64,000 bases of DNA from an uncultured Oceanospirillaceae bacterium (lineage in GTDB: Bacteria > Pseudomonadota > Gammaproteobacteria > Pseudomonadales > Balneatricaceae), in contig CAKZPE010000014.1 in the NCBI GenBank assembly GCA_937138495.1, forward strand, positions 1-64,000, read 5' to 3'. The notes beneath the pieces are model-generated. The model had not been told where the DNA came from. It ran no database searches and worked only from the letters and a program-made list of their open reading frames with translations. Made by a program: the position numbers and the translations under genes. Every line of letters begins with the position of its first letter. The stretch's first letter is position 1. Below, in pieces: positions 38,365 to 46,295 of the stretch.

Positions 38365-38859
38365 TTACGCACTCATTAGGCGGGTTTGCAGCATTGGCAG
38401 TTCTGCCTGCTTACAGATGTTCTTAATCAGCTCATCACGTTTTTGCCGGTGTTTCTGATTATGAGATTTATCATCCCATTCGCTAACGGCAGCCGGTGTC
38501 AGGTCGTCTGCTTTGCAGACAACAAAGCCGAAATGTTTAGCGGAGATGGAATTAAAAGCTTTTTGCCACTGACTACGGTTGCGGCTGGGTTGGGGTTCCA
38601 GGATGTCGGCGACCGCACTTTGCCCAACGCACTTATATAAGCTCTTATATAAGCCCTGATACAGCTCTTTATCCACAGCCTGTTGCAGTACGCCGTAGAA
38701 GGAGCGTTCTGCGGGGGTAAACAACGGGCCTTTCTTTCGGTAGGCGAGTGTAGGCACATCTTCTGTTGAAGACGTCTGTGACTTTTTCAGATTTTGCAGA
38801 ACACCAGCAACCACAAACAGCACCACTAGTATCAATAGCGGTAACAGCAACGCTTCCAT
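38365..38859 (-). CDS. DUF2726 domain protein with N-terminal membrane anchor
   Basis: 164 residues from ATG 38859 (MEALLLPLLILVVLFVVAGV), a single N-terminal membrane helix followed by a DUF2726 domain (about 45-155): PLFTPAERSFYGVLQQAV, VADILEPQ, KAFNSISAKHFGFVVC, then WDDKSH, and LPMLQTR. DUF2726 is related to restriction-endonuclease-like folds and is common next to nucleic-acid and secretion genes, but activity is unproven. The family's conserved D-x-x-S-H is present (DDKSH). It lies 160 bases from the SIR2-STAND gene, same strand; composition is core-like, so it may be outside the transferred segment. Confidence 0.8.
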   Translation of the reverse strand: MEALLLPLLILVVLFVVAGVLQNLKKSQTSSTEDVPTLAYRKKGPLFTPAERSFYGVLQQAVDKELYQGLYKSLYKCVGQSAVADILEPQPSRNRSQWQKAFNSISAKHFGFVVCKADDLTPAAVSEWDDKSHNQKHRQKRDELIKNICKQAELPMLQTRLMSA

Positions 38860-38966
38860 TCTTAATCCATTACATATGGTGGCGTAAGCCACCGGTCCAC
38901 GGGTCGTCTTTGACCAACTGCTTGATCACTGTTCAGTGTGATCTGGTAAAGGTAGGTAATCGCTTA

Positions 38967-38995
38967 ATCTATCTGTCGTCGATGTGCGACTCAAG
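38967..38995 (-). promoter_or_regulatory. Promoter-like motif shared with the DUF4870 gene
   Basis: Minus strand: CTTGAGTCGC, then about ten variable bases, then GACAGATAGATTA-GCG. A matching arrangement (CTTGAGTCGC ... GACGGATAGATTA-GCG) lies at about 42553-42581 before the DUF4870 gene. The TTGAGT/TAGATT pair has 17-base spacing, as expected for a housekeeping-type promoter, but the extra identities suggest a shared regulator or special sigma factor. Confidence 0.45.
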
Positions 38996-39148
38996 CACAA
39001 AATGTATAAATTGTTATATTTCGTTACTCAGTTTGAGTCACATCAAAAAGCAGTCGGTCATTACAGCGCCATAGCAATACAACAGATTGTTCTGCCCACG
39101 TGGCTACCCACGGCAACAATTGCTTCAAACGGATTAAATAATGGAGAG

Positions 39149-39187
39149 TACCAATGCCCGTCAGCTCTGAAGCTGCCGGCATTGGTA
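39149..39187. terminator. Possible terminator of the second chemoreceptor
   Basis: TACCAATGCC and GGCATTGGTA form a perfect 10-bp stem with a 19-base loop, 47 bases past the chemoreceptor stop. There is a TATTTTG on the plus side but no clear T-run on the minus side, so terminator activity is uncertain. Confidence 0.4.
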
Positions 39188-39233
39188 TTTTGTAACTAAA
39201 CACTCAAACCTTTATGGCTATTTCCTGTTCGAA

Positions 39234-41270
39234 TCAGGACACCTTAAACGTCGCCACTACACTCTTTAGCTGTTCCAGTTTAGCGGTCATATCATGGCCG
39301 GCTTCCACGGTGTCATTCGCATGGGTGGAGGTTTCCCGGGAGATATCACTGATTGTCTGAATATTCTGGCTGATATCTTCTGTCACACTGGCCTGCTCTT
39401 CCGATGCCACCGCAATCTGGCTGGTCATGTCCTGAATCTGTTTAACCGATTCAGAAATCTGCAGCAATGATTCGCCGGAGACCCGTGCCTGTTCGCTGGT
39501 TTCTATCGCAATATTCTGACTCAGCCCCATCACGTCAACGGCCTTATCTGCCCCCTGTTGTAATGAAGTAATGATGTCGTTAATGCTGGTAATCGAGTCC
39601 TGTGTTTTTGAAGCCAGTGAACGTACCTCATCAGCAACGACAGCAAAGCCCCGGCCCTGCTCTCCTGCCCGTGCAGCTTCGATGGCAGCATTGAGCGCCA
39701 ACAGGTTTGTCTGGTCGGCAATGCCACCGATGACTTCAGATATCGAGTTAATCGCCTGGCTCTGTTCCTGCACCGCAGTAATCGATTCTGACGCCCGGGT
39801 AATTTCTGCACAGAGCTTTTCAATGGTCACGATGGTTTGTTCCACATTCCGCTGACCTTTCTGCGTGATCGCTTCGGAATCATCCGTAATCTGCGCACAA
39901 CCGGCGGCGTTCTGTGCCACCTCATTAACCGTGAGGGTCATTTCTTCAACGGCAGTAGCCACCAGTTCTGTTTGCTGGTACTGGGACTGAACATTGTCGT
40001 TCGTCTGTTCTGCAATGCTTGTCGTCGCCTGGCTGGACTGAGCAATCGCACCGGACAAGTCATGAATGTTCCCGACCAGATTCTTCAGATTATCATTCAT
40101 TCTAATCATGGAGAGATTAAGCCCCTGCGCTTTATGGCCTGGCCCAAACTCTGTGGTTAAATCTCCTTTCGAGATCCGGTCAGCCAGCTCCGCCATGTCT
40201 TTTGGTTCACCGCCTAACGGTTTGGTTACGGCTCTGCTGATGATAAACGCAAGGCTTGCGCCTAATACGACGGTTAACAGTAAGCTGCCGATCAGTACAC
40301 GGTGTAAGAAGTTGACGGCATCCGATAATACCGCCAGATCAGTCTCATAGAGTTTCTTCTGTGAGGCGCGCATATCCACCAGTATTTGCTGAATCTCTTT
40401 CGCTTTAGGCGCTGCCTTCGTGCCTAACCATGCATTGGCTTTGTTCCAGTCAGGGTTACTGCGTGAAGCAAACATTTCCGTCACATACGGGTAAAACGCA
40501 TCACGCAGCGAATTATATTCTTTCCACAGGGTCAGCTGTTTTGAAGTGAAGAAATCGGTACGCCCTTCCAGGGCTTTAACCTGCTGGCTGTTTTTATCCC
40601 AGAGGGTCTCAAAGTTGGCTTTGAATTTTTCATCGCCGGATAACAGATACGCCCGGATATTCGCCAGACTCAGCGCAAAAGAGGCCCGGCTGTCTGCAAA
40701 ACTCTTTAACAGGCGTTTACGCTCAAGGCCCGCAAAGGCATTCATTTCATCTTCAATAAGCGCTGTCAGCACTTCAATGGTTTTAGCCGCTGTTGGCGCG
40801 GCCTGTGTCAGCAGAATGTCATAGGAGGGAATATTCGCACCGGTATGGGCGATATCTTCAATTTCCTGCTGGGCAATCCGGAACTCATCTACAAGCACTT
40901 TCATCCGGTCAAGCTTTTCAATGTTATCCGGCACAGTCCAGTTCTGTGAAAAAACGTCCAGCTCCTGTAGCGACGCATCCAGTATCTCCCAGCCGGCAGC
41001 CCGTTCATTTTTAAACAGGTCCGCTTTCGTGGGATCAGAGCCTAAAATCAGATATCCCCGTAACCCGGATAACGTCTGATTAATGGCTCCGGACAGTTTG
41101 ATTCCGGACTCCACTGTTGGCGCCCTGACATTCAGTAATGATTCCTGAGCTTTAAGGGTATTACCCAGCTGAACATATACCGCAATGGAACTGACAATCG
41201 AAATAACAATTAAAATTCCGAACCCCAGCAACAGCGTCGACCGAACCTTCAACCCTGACAGCAAGACCAT
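39234..41270 (-). CDS. Methyl-accepting chemotaxis protein with all-helical sensor
   Basis: 678 residues. TM1 about 14-35, periplasmic region about 36-320 predicted fully helical ([20 protein letters not shown], a later [19 protein letters not shown] repeat of the same pattern), compatible with a helical bimodular (HBM) or 4HB-type sensor, TM2 about 323-346, HAMP, and MCP signalling domain with the tip ([20 protein letters not shown], then [19 protein letters not shown]) at about 512-558. No CheR pentapeptide. HBM receptors of Pseudomonas sense TCA-cycle acids, so a carboxylate ligand is possible. Transcribed alone. Confidence 0.92.
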   Translation of the reverse strand: MVLLSGLKVRSTLLLGFGILIVISIVSSIAVYVQLGNTLKAQESLLNVRAPTVESGIKLSGAINQTLSGLRGYLILGSDPTKADLFKNERAAGWEILDASLQELDVFSQNWTVPDNIEKLDRMKVLVDEFRIAQQEIEDIAHTGANIPSYDILLTQAAPTAAKTIEVLTALIEDEMNAFAGLERKRLLKSFADSRASFALSLANIRAYLLSGDEKFKANFETLWDKNSQQVKALEGRTDFFTSKQLTLWKEYNSLRDAFYPYVTEMFASRSNPDWNKANAWLGTKAAPKAKEIQQILVDMRASQKKLYETDLAVLSDAVNFLHRVLIGSLLLTVVLGASLAFIISRAVTKPLGGEPKDMAELADRISKGDLTTEFGPGHKAQGLNLSMIRMNDNLKNLVGNIHDLSGAIAQSSQATTSIAEQTNDNVQSQYQQTELVATAVEEMTLTVNEVAQNAAGCAQITDDSEAITQKGQRNVEQTIVTIEKLCAEITRASESITAVQEQSQAINSISEVIGGIADQTNLLALNAAIEAARAGEQGRGFAVVADEVRSLASKTQDSITSINDIITSLQQGADKAVDVMGLSQNIAIETSEQARVSGESLLQISESVKQIQDMTSQIAVASEEQASVTEDISQNIQTISDISRETSTHANDTVEAGHDMTAKLEQLKSVVATFKVS

Positions 41271-41626
41271 ATTTTATCCTTGTTCATAATTATATTTTTA
41301 CTCGCTAATATAATAACTCCTGTCTGTGGCATCTATCCCGATATCAACCATTTTGAGATACCATTGTGATACGCCTTATTCCTCGTGACTAAAAACATAA
41401 AAATCTTGATTCTGATGTCAGCGCTGAGTGATATCCATCCAGATAATCTTTGCTGTTCATATCAACGATTGTGCAGCCTAACAATTCAACCTCCTAATCA
41501 AGGGGCTGACTGCATAACAAATCCAACTCATAACCCTGTCTTTTCTAAGCAGCACTAATCATCCGATAAGTATTAATCAGTCGAACTGCTCCCCGTGAAC
41601 CGGTAACCTTGCCAGTTATTTAACCT
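41271..41626. other. Spacer upstream of the second chemoreceptor
   Basis: About 355 AT-rich bases between divergent genes. I find no ORF, no clear hairpin and no good sigma-28 promoter. Confidence 0.5.
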
Positions 41627-42103
41627 GTGGAGCGCCCTTCTGTGTCTGCCGATATCAACCTTGTTACCCAGCAAATCGAAAATTACTTTAACCACATTGA
41701 AACCCAGATTTTCAGCGGCGACATGTTCACCGAATGGCGCGGTTCGTTCGAAGTGAAGAAGGTGTATATCAGGAAGGAAAACGCCGACATTAAATGCGAT
41801 CTGGATGTACGCCTGCAGCACTGGCCGGAAGGTGTGGTTGTGAAAGTGTATAAACACAAAGCACTGGCTGCCCTGCCGGCTGTTAACGATGCAGCCGTTG
41901 CCTGTGAGCATCTGAAAACAGAGGAAGCCGTTGTGGCAAAGTTCTGGAAAGAGACATTCTACTTTTCACACCGGACGGATCTGGATGATGCCCGCTACGT
42001 GCTGCGTGAAGGCAATGATATGACAGAAGACGATGCCGGCACCTGCCTGGATATGCTGAAAGGCTTTATCGAAGAAATTGAAGGTATTCTTGCTGCAAAA
42101 TGA
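41627..42103 (+). CDS. Hypothetical cytoplasmic protein
   Basis: 158 residues from GTG 41627, or 153 from GTG 41642 (SADINLVTQQIENYFNHIE), which has GGAG nine bases before it and may be the true start. No membrane segment or signal peptide. Mixed alpha/beta (FEVKKVYIRKENADIKCDLD, VVVKVYKHKALAAL) and an acidic helical end. No family recognised. It is convergent with the DUF4870 gene, with a hairpin between. Confidence 0.7.
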   Translation: MERPSVSADINLVTQQIENYFNHIETQIFSGDMFTEWRGSFEVKKVYIRKENADIKCDLDVRLQHWPEGVVVKVYKHKALAALPAVNDAAVACEHLKTEEAVVAKFWKETFYFSHRTDLDDARYVLREGNDMTEDDAGTCLDMLKGFIEEIEGILAAK

Positions 42104-42117
42104 CCGTCGGTCATATG

Positions 42118-42147
42118 GGCAGACAGACTCCTGCAAGGCTGTCTGCC
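42118..42147. terminator. Hairpin between convergent genes
   Basis: GGCAGACAG and CTGTCTGCC form a perfect 9-bp stem with a 12-base loop. No T-run on either side, so this may block read-through weakly. Confidence 0.45.
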
Positions 42148-42161
42148 AGTAAGCTGAATAC

Positions 42162-42512
42162 TTATTTAATCAGCCGAATCGCAAACGGCACCCGGAATGG
42201 ACGGCCTTTGGAAGACGCGACAGCCCCCATGATGCAGAAGATCAGATGGCACAGCCCAATCAGCGGAATCAGGAAAACACCGATCACGATGAAGCTGAGC
42301 AGAAAAGCGACAAAGTAAGCAATCATCGCGGTGATTGACCAGTTCAGAGATTCCTTAGACTGATCCTGTACATAGGCATCATCCGTTTTAATAAGATACA
42401 GAATTAAACCGGGAATGAATCCCAGAAAGAAGGTGCCAATCCATGACAGTAATGCCATGTTCTTTGCATCCTGAGACACTCCGCTAACATCCTGTGCCGT
42501 ACCATTTTCCAT
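42162..42512 (-). CDS. DUF4870 small membrane protein
   Basis: 116 residues with three to four hydrophobic segments (about 20-40, 58-78, 78-100). The family pattern is clear: SWIGTFFLGFIPGLILYLI, DDAYVQDQSKESLNWSITAM and a final hydrophobic stretch. DUF4870 (Tic20-like fold) proteins have no proven function. GGGG lies about seven bases before the ATG. A TTGAGT/TAGATT promoter-like site about 40-70 bases upstream is shared with the DUF2726 gene at 38859. Confidence 0.85.
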   Translation of the reverse strand: MENGTAQDVSGVSQDAKNMALLSWIGTFFLGFIPGLILYLIKTDDAYVQDQSKESLNWSITAMIAYFVAFLLSFIVIGVFLIPLIGLCHLIFCIMGAVASSKGRPFRVPFAIRLIK

Positions 42513-42552
42513 ACTGTCGCCCCGTAAACCGTAACGTTAAGATAAACGCATA

Positions 42553-42581
42553 ATCTATCCGTCACGGGCTGGCGACTCAAG
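42553..42581 (-). promoter_or_regulatory. Promoter-like motif upstream of the DUF4870 gene
   Basis: Second copy of CTTGAGTCGC plus GACGGATAGATTA-GCG; see the site at 38967. It begins about 40 bases before the DUF4870 ATG. Confidence 0.45.
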
Positions 42582-42682
42582 TATCTGCAATAGGATTTTG
42601 TAAAAGAAACAGGCGCCTGTCCGGCTGACAACCATGCCGGCAGAAAGAACAGCGGCCTTATTCAGTCAGTACTGAACCCCGG

Positions 42683-43000
42683 TTACCCCTGTTCGGCGAT
42701 ATACGCCACTGTATCCGGATGATCCTTAATTAAACGCATCAGCGTCACCGCCTGTTCATTGGGCCGGATTAAATCCTGCTCCCATGATTCCAGGATAGTG
42801 ACGGTGGTGTGTAACAGGGCGGCAAATTCTAATTGTGAAAGGTGGAGTGCCTGCCGAAGGTTAAGAATATCTTCAGCGGTAATATCAGGGACACTCTCAT
42901 CACCCGTTTCAGCGGACTCAAGCACGTCTTTTCCCTGAAAATACTGACAAGCTTCGCTTAACGCACTGCTTAATTCATCTAACAAACTCTGGCTACTCAT
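42683..43000 (-). CDS. XRE-family HTH regulator, NadS/HigA-like, no toxin partner
   Basis: 105 residues: an acidic helical N-terminus (1-38) and a helix-turn-helix (about 40-100) of the XRE/NadS type (TAEDILNLRQALHLSQLEFA, then LLHTTVTILESWEQDLIRPN with the family's S-x-W-E-Q segment). This type usually pairs with a toxin such as HigB or NadN, but no small ORF is adjacent on the same strand, so it is an orphan regulator or antitoxin relic. A palindrome GTACCGGTAC lies 33 bases before the start and could be its own operator. Confidence 0.8.
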   Translation of the reverse strand: MSSQSLLDELSSALSEACQYFQGKDVLESAETGDESVPDITAEDILNLRQALHLSQLEFAALLHTTVTILESWEQDLIRPNEQAVTLMRLIKDHPDTVAYIAEQG

Positions 43001-43330
43001 GGAGTCCTTCCCGGATAACCCGCACCGGCAAAGTACCGGTACTTCTATCCATAATGTAGACCAACAATTTGAGGAGTCACATTAAATCCCCGCTTCTCAC
43101 TCACCAAAACCTTAAAAACAGCCGTAAAACTGCCCCGTAACCGGCCGGATATGCCTTTGTGCGACAGGCTCTACGACAGCAGACAAACTGGCCCTACACC
43201 AAAGACCAATCCCTGAAGATCATGGCTCCATAGGGTACATGCACACTTCAGGTTCAGGGCAGATTAAATACCTGCTGACGAACCCATACCGCACACACTC
43301 ATTTCACACTTACACCCGGAGATACATTCC
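43001..43330. other. Spacer between the XRE regulator and the NmrA-like gene
   Basis: 330 bases, no gene. It holds GTACCGGTAC at 43033-43042 and the promoter regions of two divergent genes. No further structure is evident. Confidence 0.5.
43033..43042. promoter_or_regulatory. Perfect palindrome, candidate XRE operator
   Basis: GTACCGGTAC, self-complementary, 33 bases upstream of the XRE start codon. Length and position suit autoregulation, but there is no experimental or comparative support here. Confidence 0.35.
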
Positions 43331-44311
43331 ATGACCAAGCCTGTTGTTCTGGTTACTTCTGCCACTGGCCGTATCGGCAAAGAACTGGTTGCCCGCCTGT
43401 CTCAGGCAGGTAAATTCACTGTCCGCGCCTGCTATCACAGCGAATCAAAAGTTGCTGACCTGAAAGCCGCTGGCGCTGATGAAACCGTTTTCTTTGATCT
43501 GAACGATGCCGCTACCTGGGACGCCGCTCTGGAAGGCGTAAGCGCCATTTACTCAGCCTCACTGGACCCGATGCTGGAAGGCCACCTGAATTTCTGTAAA
43601 GAACTGGGCAACCGTACCGACAGCGTTAAACACGTTGTTCGCGTCAGCTGCATGGGGGCTGATACCAACACCGCATCTTACGAAGCGGATCAGCACTCTT
43701 CCCGTGAAGGCGCGTCTATCCCGCTGATGCTGCAACACTACTGGTGGGGTGAAAAAGCCCTGATCGAAGCAGGCCTGAATGTGACCGTGTTGCGTAACAA
43801 CTTCTTCATGAATCACCTGCTGAAAACTGACTGCGACAACATCGCGCAGGAAGGCTGGTTCACTAACCCGCTGGGTAAAGCCCGCAACTCATTTGTTGCC
43901 ACCCGCGACATTGCCGAAGCGGCAGCCGTTGTACTGAGCGAAGGCCCTGAGCACCACGCGAACAAGTTCTACGACATCACCGGTCCTCAGCCTCAGACCA
44001 TGGCAGAAATCGCCGCCGATCTGGGCCGTGCGATGGATAAAGACATTGAATACCGTCCACAGACCATGGAAAGCTTCGAAGCGGACTTTGGTGCAACCCG
44101 TGCGGAGTTCTTTGAATATCTGGTCAACGGCTTCTACTGCCGTTGCAGCCCGGACTTCTACAACCTGACCGGCCACAAGCCAACATCTTATTACGACTAC
44201 CTGACCACCAAGGGTGCGTCCGGCGAAACCGGTCTGGAAGAACTGTGGCAGGGCAACCTGTGGAAGAAAGGCGAAGACGCCATGAAAGAAGCGGCGGCGG
44301 TTAAGAGCTGA
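43331..44311 (+). CDS. NmrA-like NAD(P)-binding protein
   Basis: 326 residues with a Rossmann fold of the atypical short-chain dehydrogenase class: VLVTSATGRIGKELVARLSQ at the N-terminus (GxxGxxG-like), then EGVSAIYSASLDP, VVRVSCMGAD, and GLNVTVLRNNFFMNHLL. NmrA/HSCARG-type proteins sense NAD(P) redox state or act as quinone or nucleotide-sugar oxidoreductases; the active residues of classical dehydrogenases (YxxxK) are not evident. GGAG is eight bases before the ATG. Convergent with the OFA transporter; a strong hairpin separates them. Confidence 0.85.
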   Translation: MTKPVVLVTSATGRIGKELVARLSQAGKFTVRACYHSESKVADLKAAGADETVFFDLNDAATWDAALEGVSAIYSASLDPMLEGHLNFCKELGNRTDSVKHVVRVSCMGADTNTASYEADQHSSREGASIPLMLQHYWWGEKALIEAGLNVTVLRNNFFMNHLLKTDCDNIAQEGWFTNPLGKARNSFVATRDIAEAAAVVLSEGPEHHANKFYDITGPQPQTMAEIAADLGRAMDKDIEYRPQTMESFEADFGATRAEFFEYLVNGFYCRCSPDFYNLTGHKPTSYYDYLTTKGASGETGLEELWQGNLWKKGEDAMKEAAAVKS

Positions 44312-44319
44312 TCCGGTCT

Positions 44320-44342
44320 CCCCGGCGGTATGTCCGCCGGGG
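44320..44342. terminator. Hairpin between convergent NmrA-like and OFA genes
   Basis: CCCCGGCGG-tatgt-CCGCCGGGG, a perfect 9-bp GC-rich stem, lying 14 bases from the OFA gene end and 8 bases after the other stop. It has no long T-run. Confidence 0.6.
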
Positions 44343-44355
44343 ATCATTCCTCCTG

Positions 44356-46089
44356 TTACTTCGCCTCGCTCAGCTCCGGATGGGTATTTTCCAGGTGATG
44401 CTTCTCTTCCACATGCTTCAGTCCCTTATTGGCAATAAAGGCTACCACCAGCAAACCGGCCATCGCATACATGGTTGAGTTATACAGGCTGGATGTCGGA
44501 TCAACCGTGCCCGGCGGTGCAACTGCCATCAGCTTCGCAATGATTACTGTGTTAGCGTCAACCAGCGCCTGCAGCTGATCAACCCCTGCCCCGAATGTCT
44601 GAATAAAAACGCTCGGATCCACTCTCGCCGCCAGATCACTGATGGCATTATCCACAGACTGCTGCCGTAAGTAAGTAATCGCAAAAGGTCCCAGCACCCC
44701 GGCAGTGCTCCAGGCGGTCAGCAAGCGGCCGTGAATGCCACCTACGTGCAGGGTACCGAATACATCCGCCAGATACGCCGGAATGGTTGCAAAGCCACCG
44801 CCATACATAGTGAAGATAATCATAGTGGCACCGTAGAACAGCACCAGCCACATCACTGAAGGTGCCACACTCACCTGAGTGGCCACAAACGGAATCGACA
44901 CATACAGCAACATCCCCAGCAGGAAGAAGCAGTGATAAGTGTTCTTACGGCCGATCACATCGGACATAGATGCCCAGAAGAAGCGCCCCACCATATTAAA
45001 GACACTGATCATCAGTACATAGGTGGCGGCAAATCCGGCATCCACAATGCCCGGTAACGTTGAGCCGAAAATCTCCGTCATCATGGTTTTCGCCACACCA
45101 ATCACACCGATACCGGCGGTCACATTCAGACACAGCATGATCCATAAGCGGTAAAACTGCGGGGTTTTGATCGCCTGATCGATATGGACATGGTTATCTG
45201 AAATCATCTTCTTTTCAGACTCAACATCACTTGGCAGCGTCCAGCCTTCCGGCTGCCAGCCCTTTGCCGGCACCCGGTATGAGAAGGCAGCAATCATCAT
45301 AATGATGAAATACACCACCCCCAGCGTGATAAACACACTGGCTGCACCGGTATCGCCAGTGCCCACAACATACACACCTTCCGGTCCCGGAACTGGCACC
45401 TTGGCCATATCCGCAGCACTCGCCACCACGACTTCCACCCTGTTACCTGCCACTTCGGCAAAGCGACGGCCGTTTTCAGTGATCATGGCGACATTGGCAA
45501 CACTGCCCAGATACTCCGGCGCCTGATAAAAAATGCTCAGTAACCAGGTTTTCAGCGGCGCACCGATCATGGCACCGCCGCCAAAGCCCATAATGGCCAT
45601 ACCGGTTGCCATGCCCCGCCGGTCTGGGAACCAGCGAATCAGGGTACTCACCGGCGAGACATACGCCAGCCCAAGACCGCAGCCGCCGATCGCCCCGTAG
45701 CCCAGATACACCAGCCAAAGCTGATGGTAGGCAATCCCCAGGCTGCCGATTAAAAATCCACCGCCCCAGCAAAATGCAGCCAGAACACCCACCATGCGCG
45801 GGCCAACCTCTTCCAGCCACTTACCGCCAATAGCCGCCGCCAGACCAAGGAAGACAATGGCGGTTGAGAAAATCCATACAACAGAACTGAGGGTCCAGTC
45901 ATCCGCCGCGCTGGCCACCACACCCACCTGCTTCACCAGTGGGGGATTAAAAATACTCCAGGCATACACTGAACCGATACACAGATGAATCGCGATAGAC
46001 GCCGGCGGCACCAGCCAGCGGTTGAATCCGGATTTGGCAACAATCCGCTCCTTCTTCAGGAACGCCAGGCCATCATGAGACTCCGACAT
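44356..46089 (-). CDS. OFA-family MFS transporter (oxalate/formate antiporter type)
   Basis: 577 residues from ATG 46089 (GGAG nine bases upstream), twelve or more membrane helices. Family features: RWLVPPASIAIHLCIGSVYA and WSIFNPPL at the N-terminus, RWFPDRRGMATGMAIMGFGG after helix 4, and GRFFWASMSDVIGRKNTYHC in the second half. Members move oxalate, formate, pyruvate or other carboxylates. An in-frame extension to 46173 would overlap the -24/-12 promoter at 46162-46177 and is rejected. A histidine kinase and a sigma-54 response regulator lie just upstream on the same strand and probably control this gene. A roughly 85-residue insertion between the halves (about 215-300) is periplasmic or cytoplasmic and unassigned. 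Confidence 0.9.
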   Translation of the reverse strand: MSESHDGLAFLKKERIVAKSGFNRWLVPPASIAIHLCIGSVYAWSIFNPPLVKQVGVVASAADDWTLSSVVWIFSTAIVFLGLAAAIGGKWLEEVGPRMVGVLAAFCWGGGFLIGSLGIAYHQLWLVYLGYGAIGGCGLGLAYVSPVSTLIRWFPDRRGMATGMAIMGFGGGAMIGAPLKTWLLSIFYQAPEYLGSVANVAMITENGRRFAEVAGNRVEVVVASAADMAKVPVPGPEGVYVVGTGDTGAASVFITLGVVYFIIMMIAAFSYRVPAKGWQPEGWTLPSDVESEKKMISDNHVHIDQAIKTPQFYRLWIMLCLNVTAGIGVIGVAKTMMTEIFGSTLPGIVDAGFAATYVLMISVFNMVGRFFWASMSDVIGRKNTYHCFFLLGMLLYVSIPFVATQVSVAPSVMWLVLFYGATMIIFTMYGGGFATIPAYLADVFGTLHVGGIHGRLLTAWSTAGVLGPFAITYLRQQSVDNAISDLAARVDPSVFIQTFGAGVDQLQALVDANTVIIAKLMAVAPPGTVDPTSSLYNSTMYAMAGLLVVAFIANKGLKHVEEKHHLENTHPELSEAK

Positions 46090-46161
46090 AAGCTTTACTC
46101 CAAACATTATTTTTATATTTACCCCGGGATACACCCGGAGCGCGTGGACGTAAAACCATTG

Positions 46162-46177
46162 AGCAAACGACATGCCA
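46162..46177 (-). promoter_or_regulatory. Sigma-54 (-24/-12) promoter of the OFA transporter
   Basis: Read on the minus strand: TGGCATGTCGTTTGCT. GG at -24 and GC at -12 are separated by exactly ten bases, matching TGGCAYG-N4-TTGCW fully. It lies about 60-75 bases before the ATG at 46089, and the adjacent gene pair encodes a kinase and a sigma-54 activator. Confidence 0.82.
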
Positions 46178-46229
46178 GATTAACTAATCAATTAAAATCA
46201 ATAACTTATAAATAGTAAGAATTTTTGAG

Positions 46230-46246
46230 CGGGTCAGAACAACCCG
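46230..46246. promoter_or_regulatory. Inverted repeat, possible activator site upstream of the sigma-54 promoter
   Basis: CGGGT-cagaaca-ACCCG, centred about 88 bases upstream of the presumed transcription start. The position suits binding of an NtrC-type activator. It also lies 50 bases past the kinase gene and might be a terminator stem, but no T-run follows. Confidence 0.4.
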
Positions 46247-46295
46247 ATAAAAGCAGTCACTGGATCAAAATAACCCAGCCTAAAAAATGGCTGAA

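Larger units (their letters stand above)
38860..39233. other. Spacer with a promoter-like motif and a hairpin
   Basis: About 370 bases, no gene. It holds, read on the minus strand, TTGAGT and TAGATT with a 17-base spacer at about 38967-38994, in front of the DUF2726 gene, and a hairpin near 39149-39187 at the end of the chemoreceptor gene. Confidence 0.5.
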
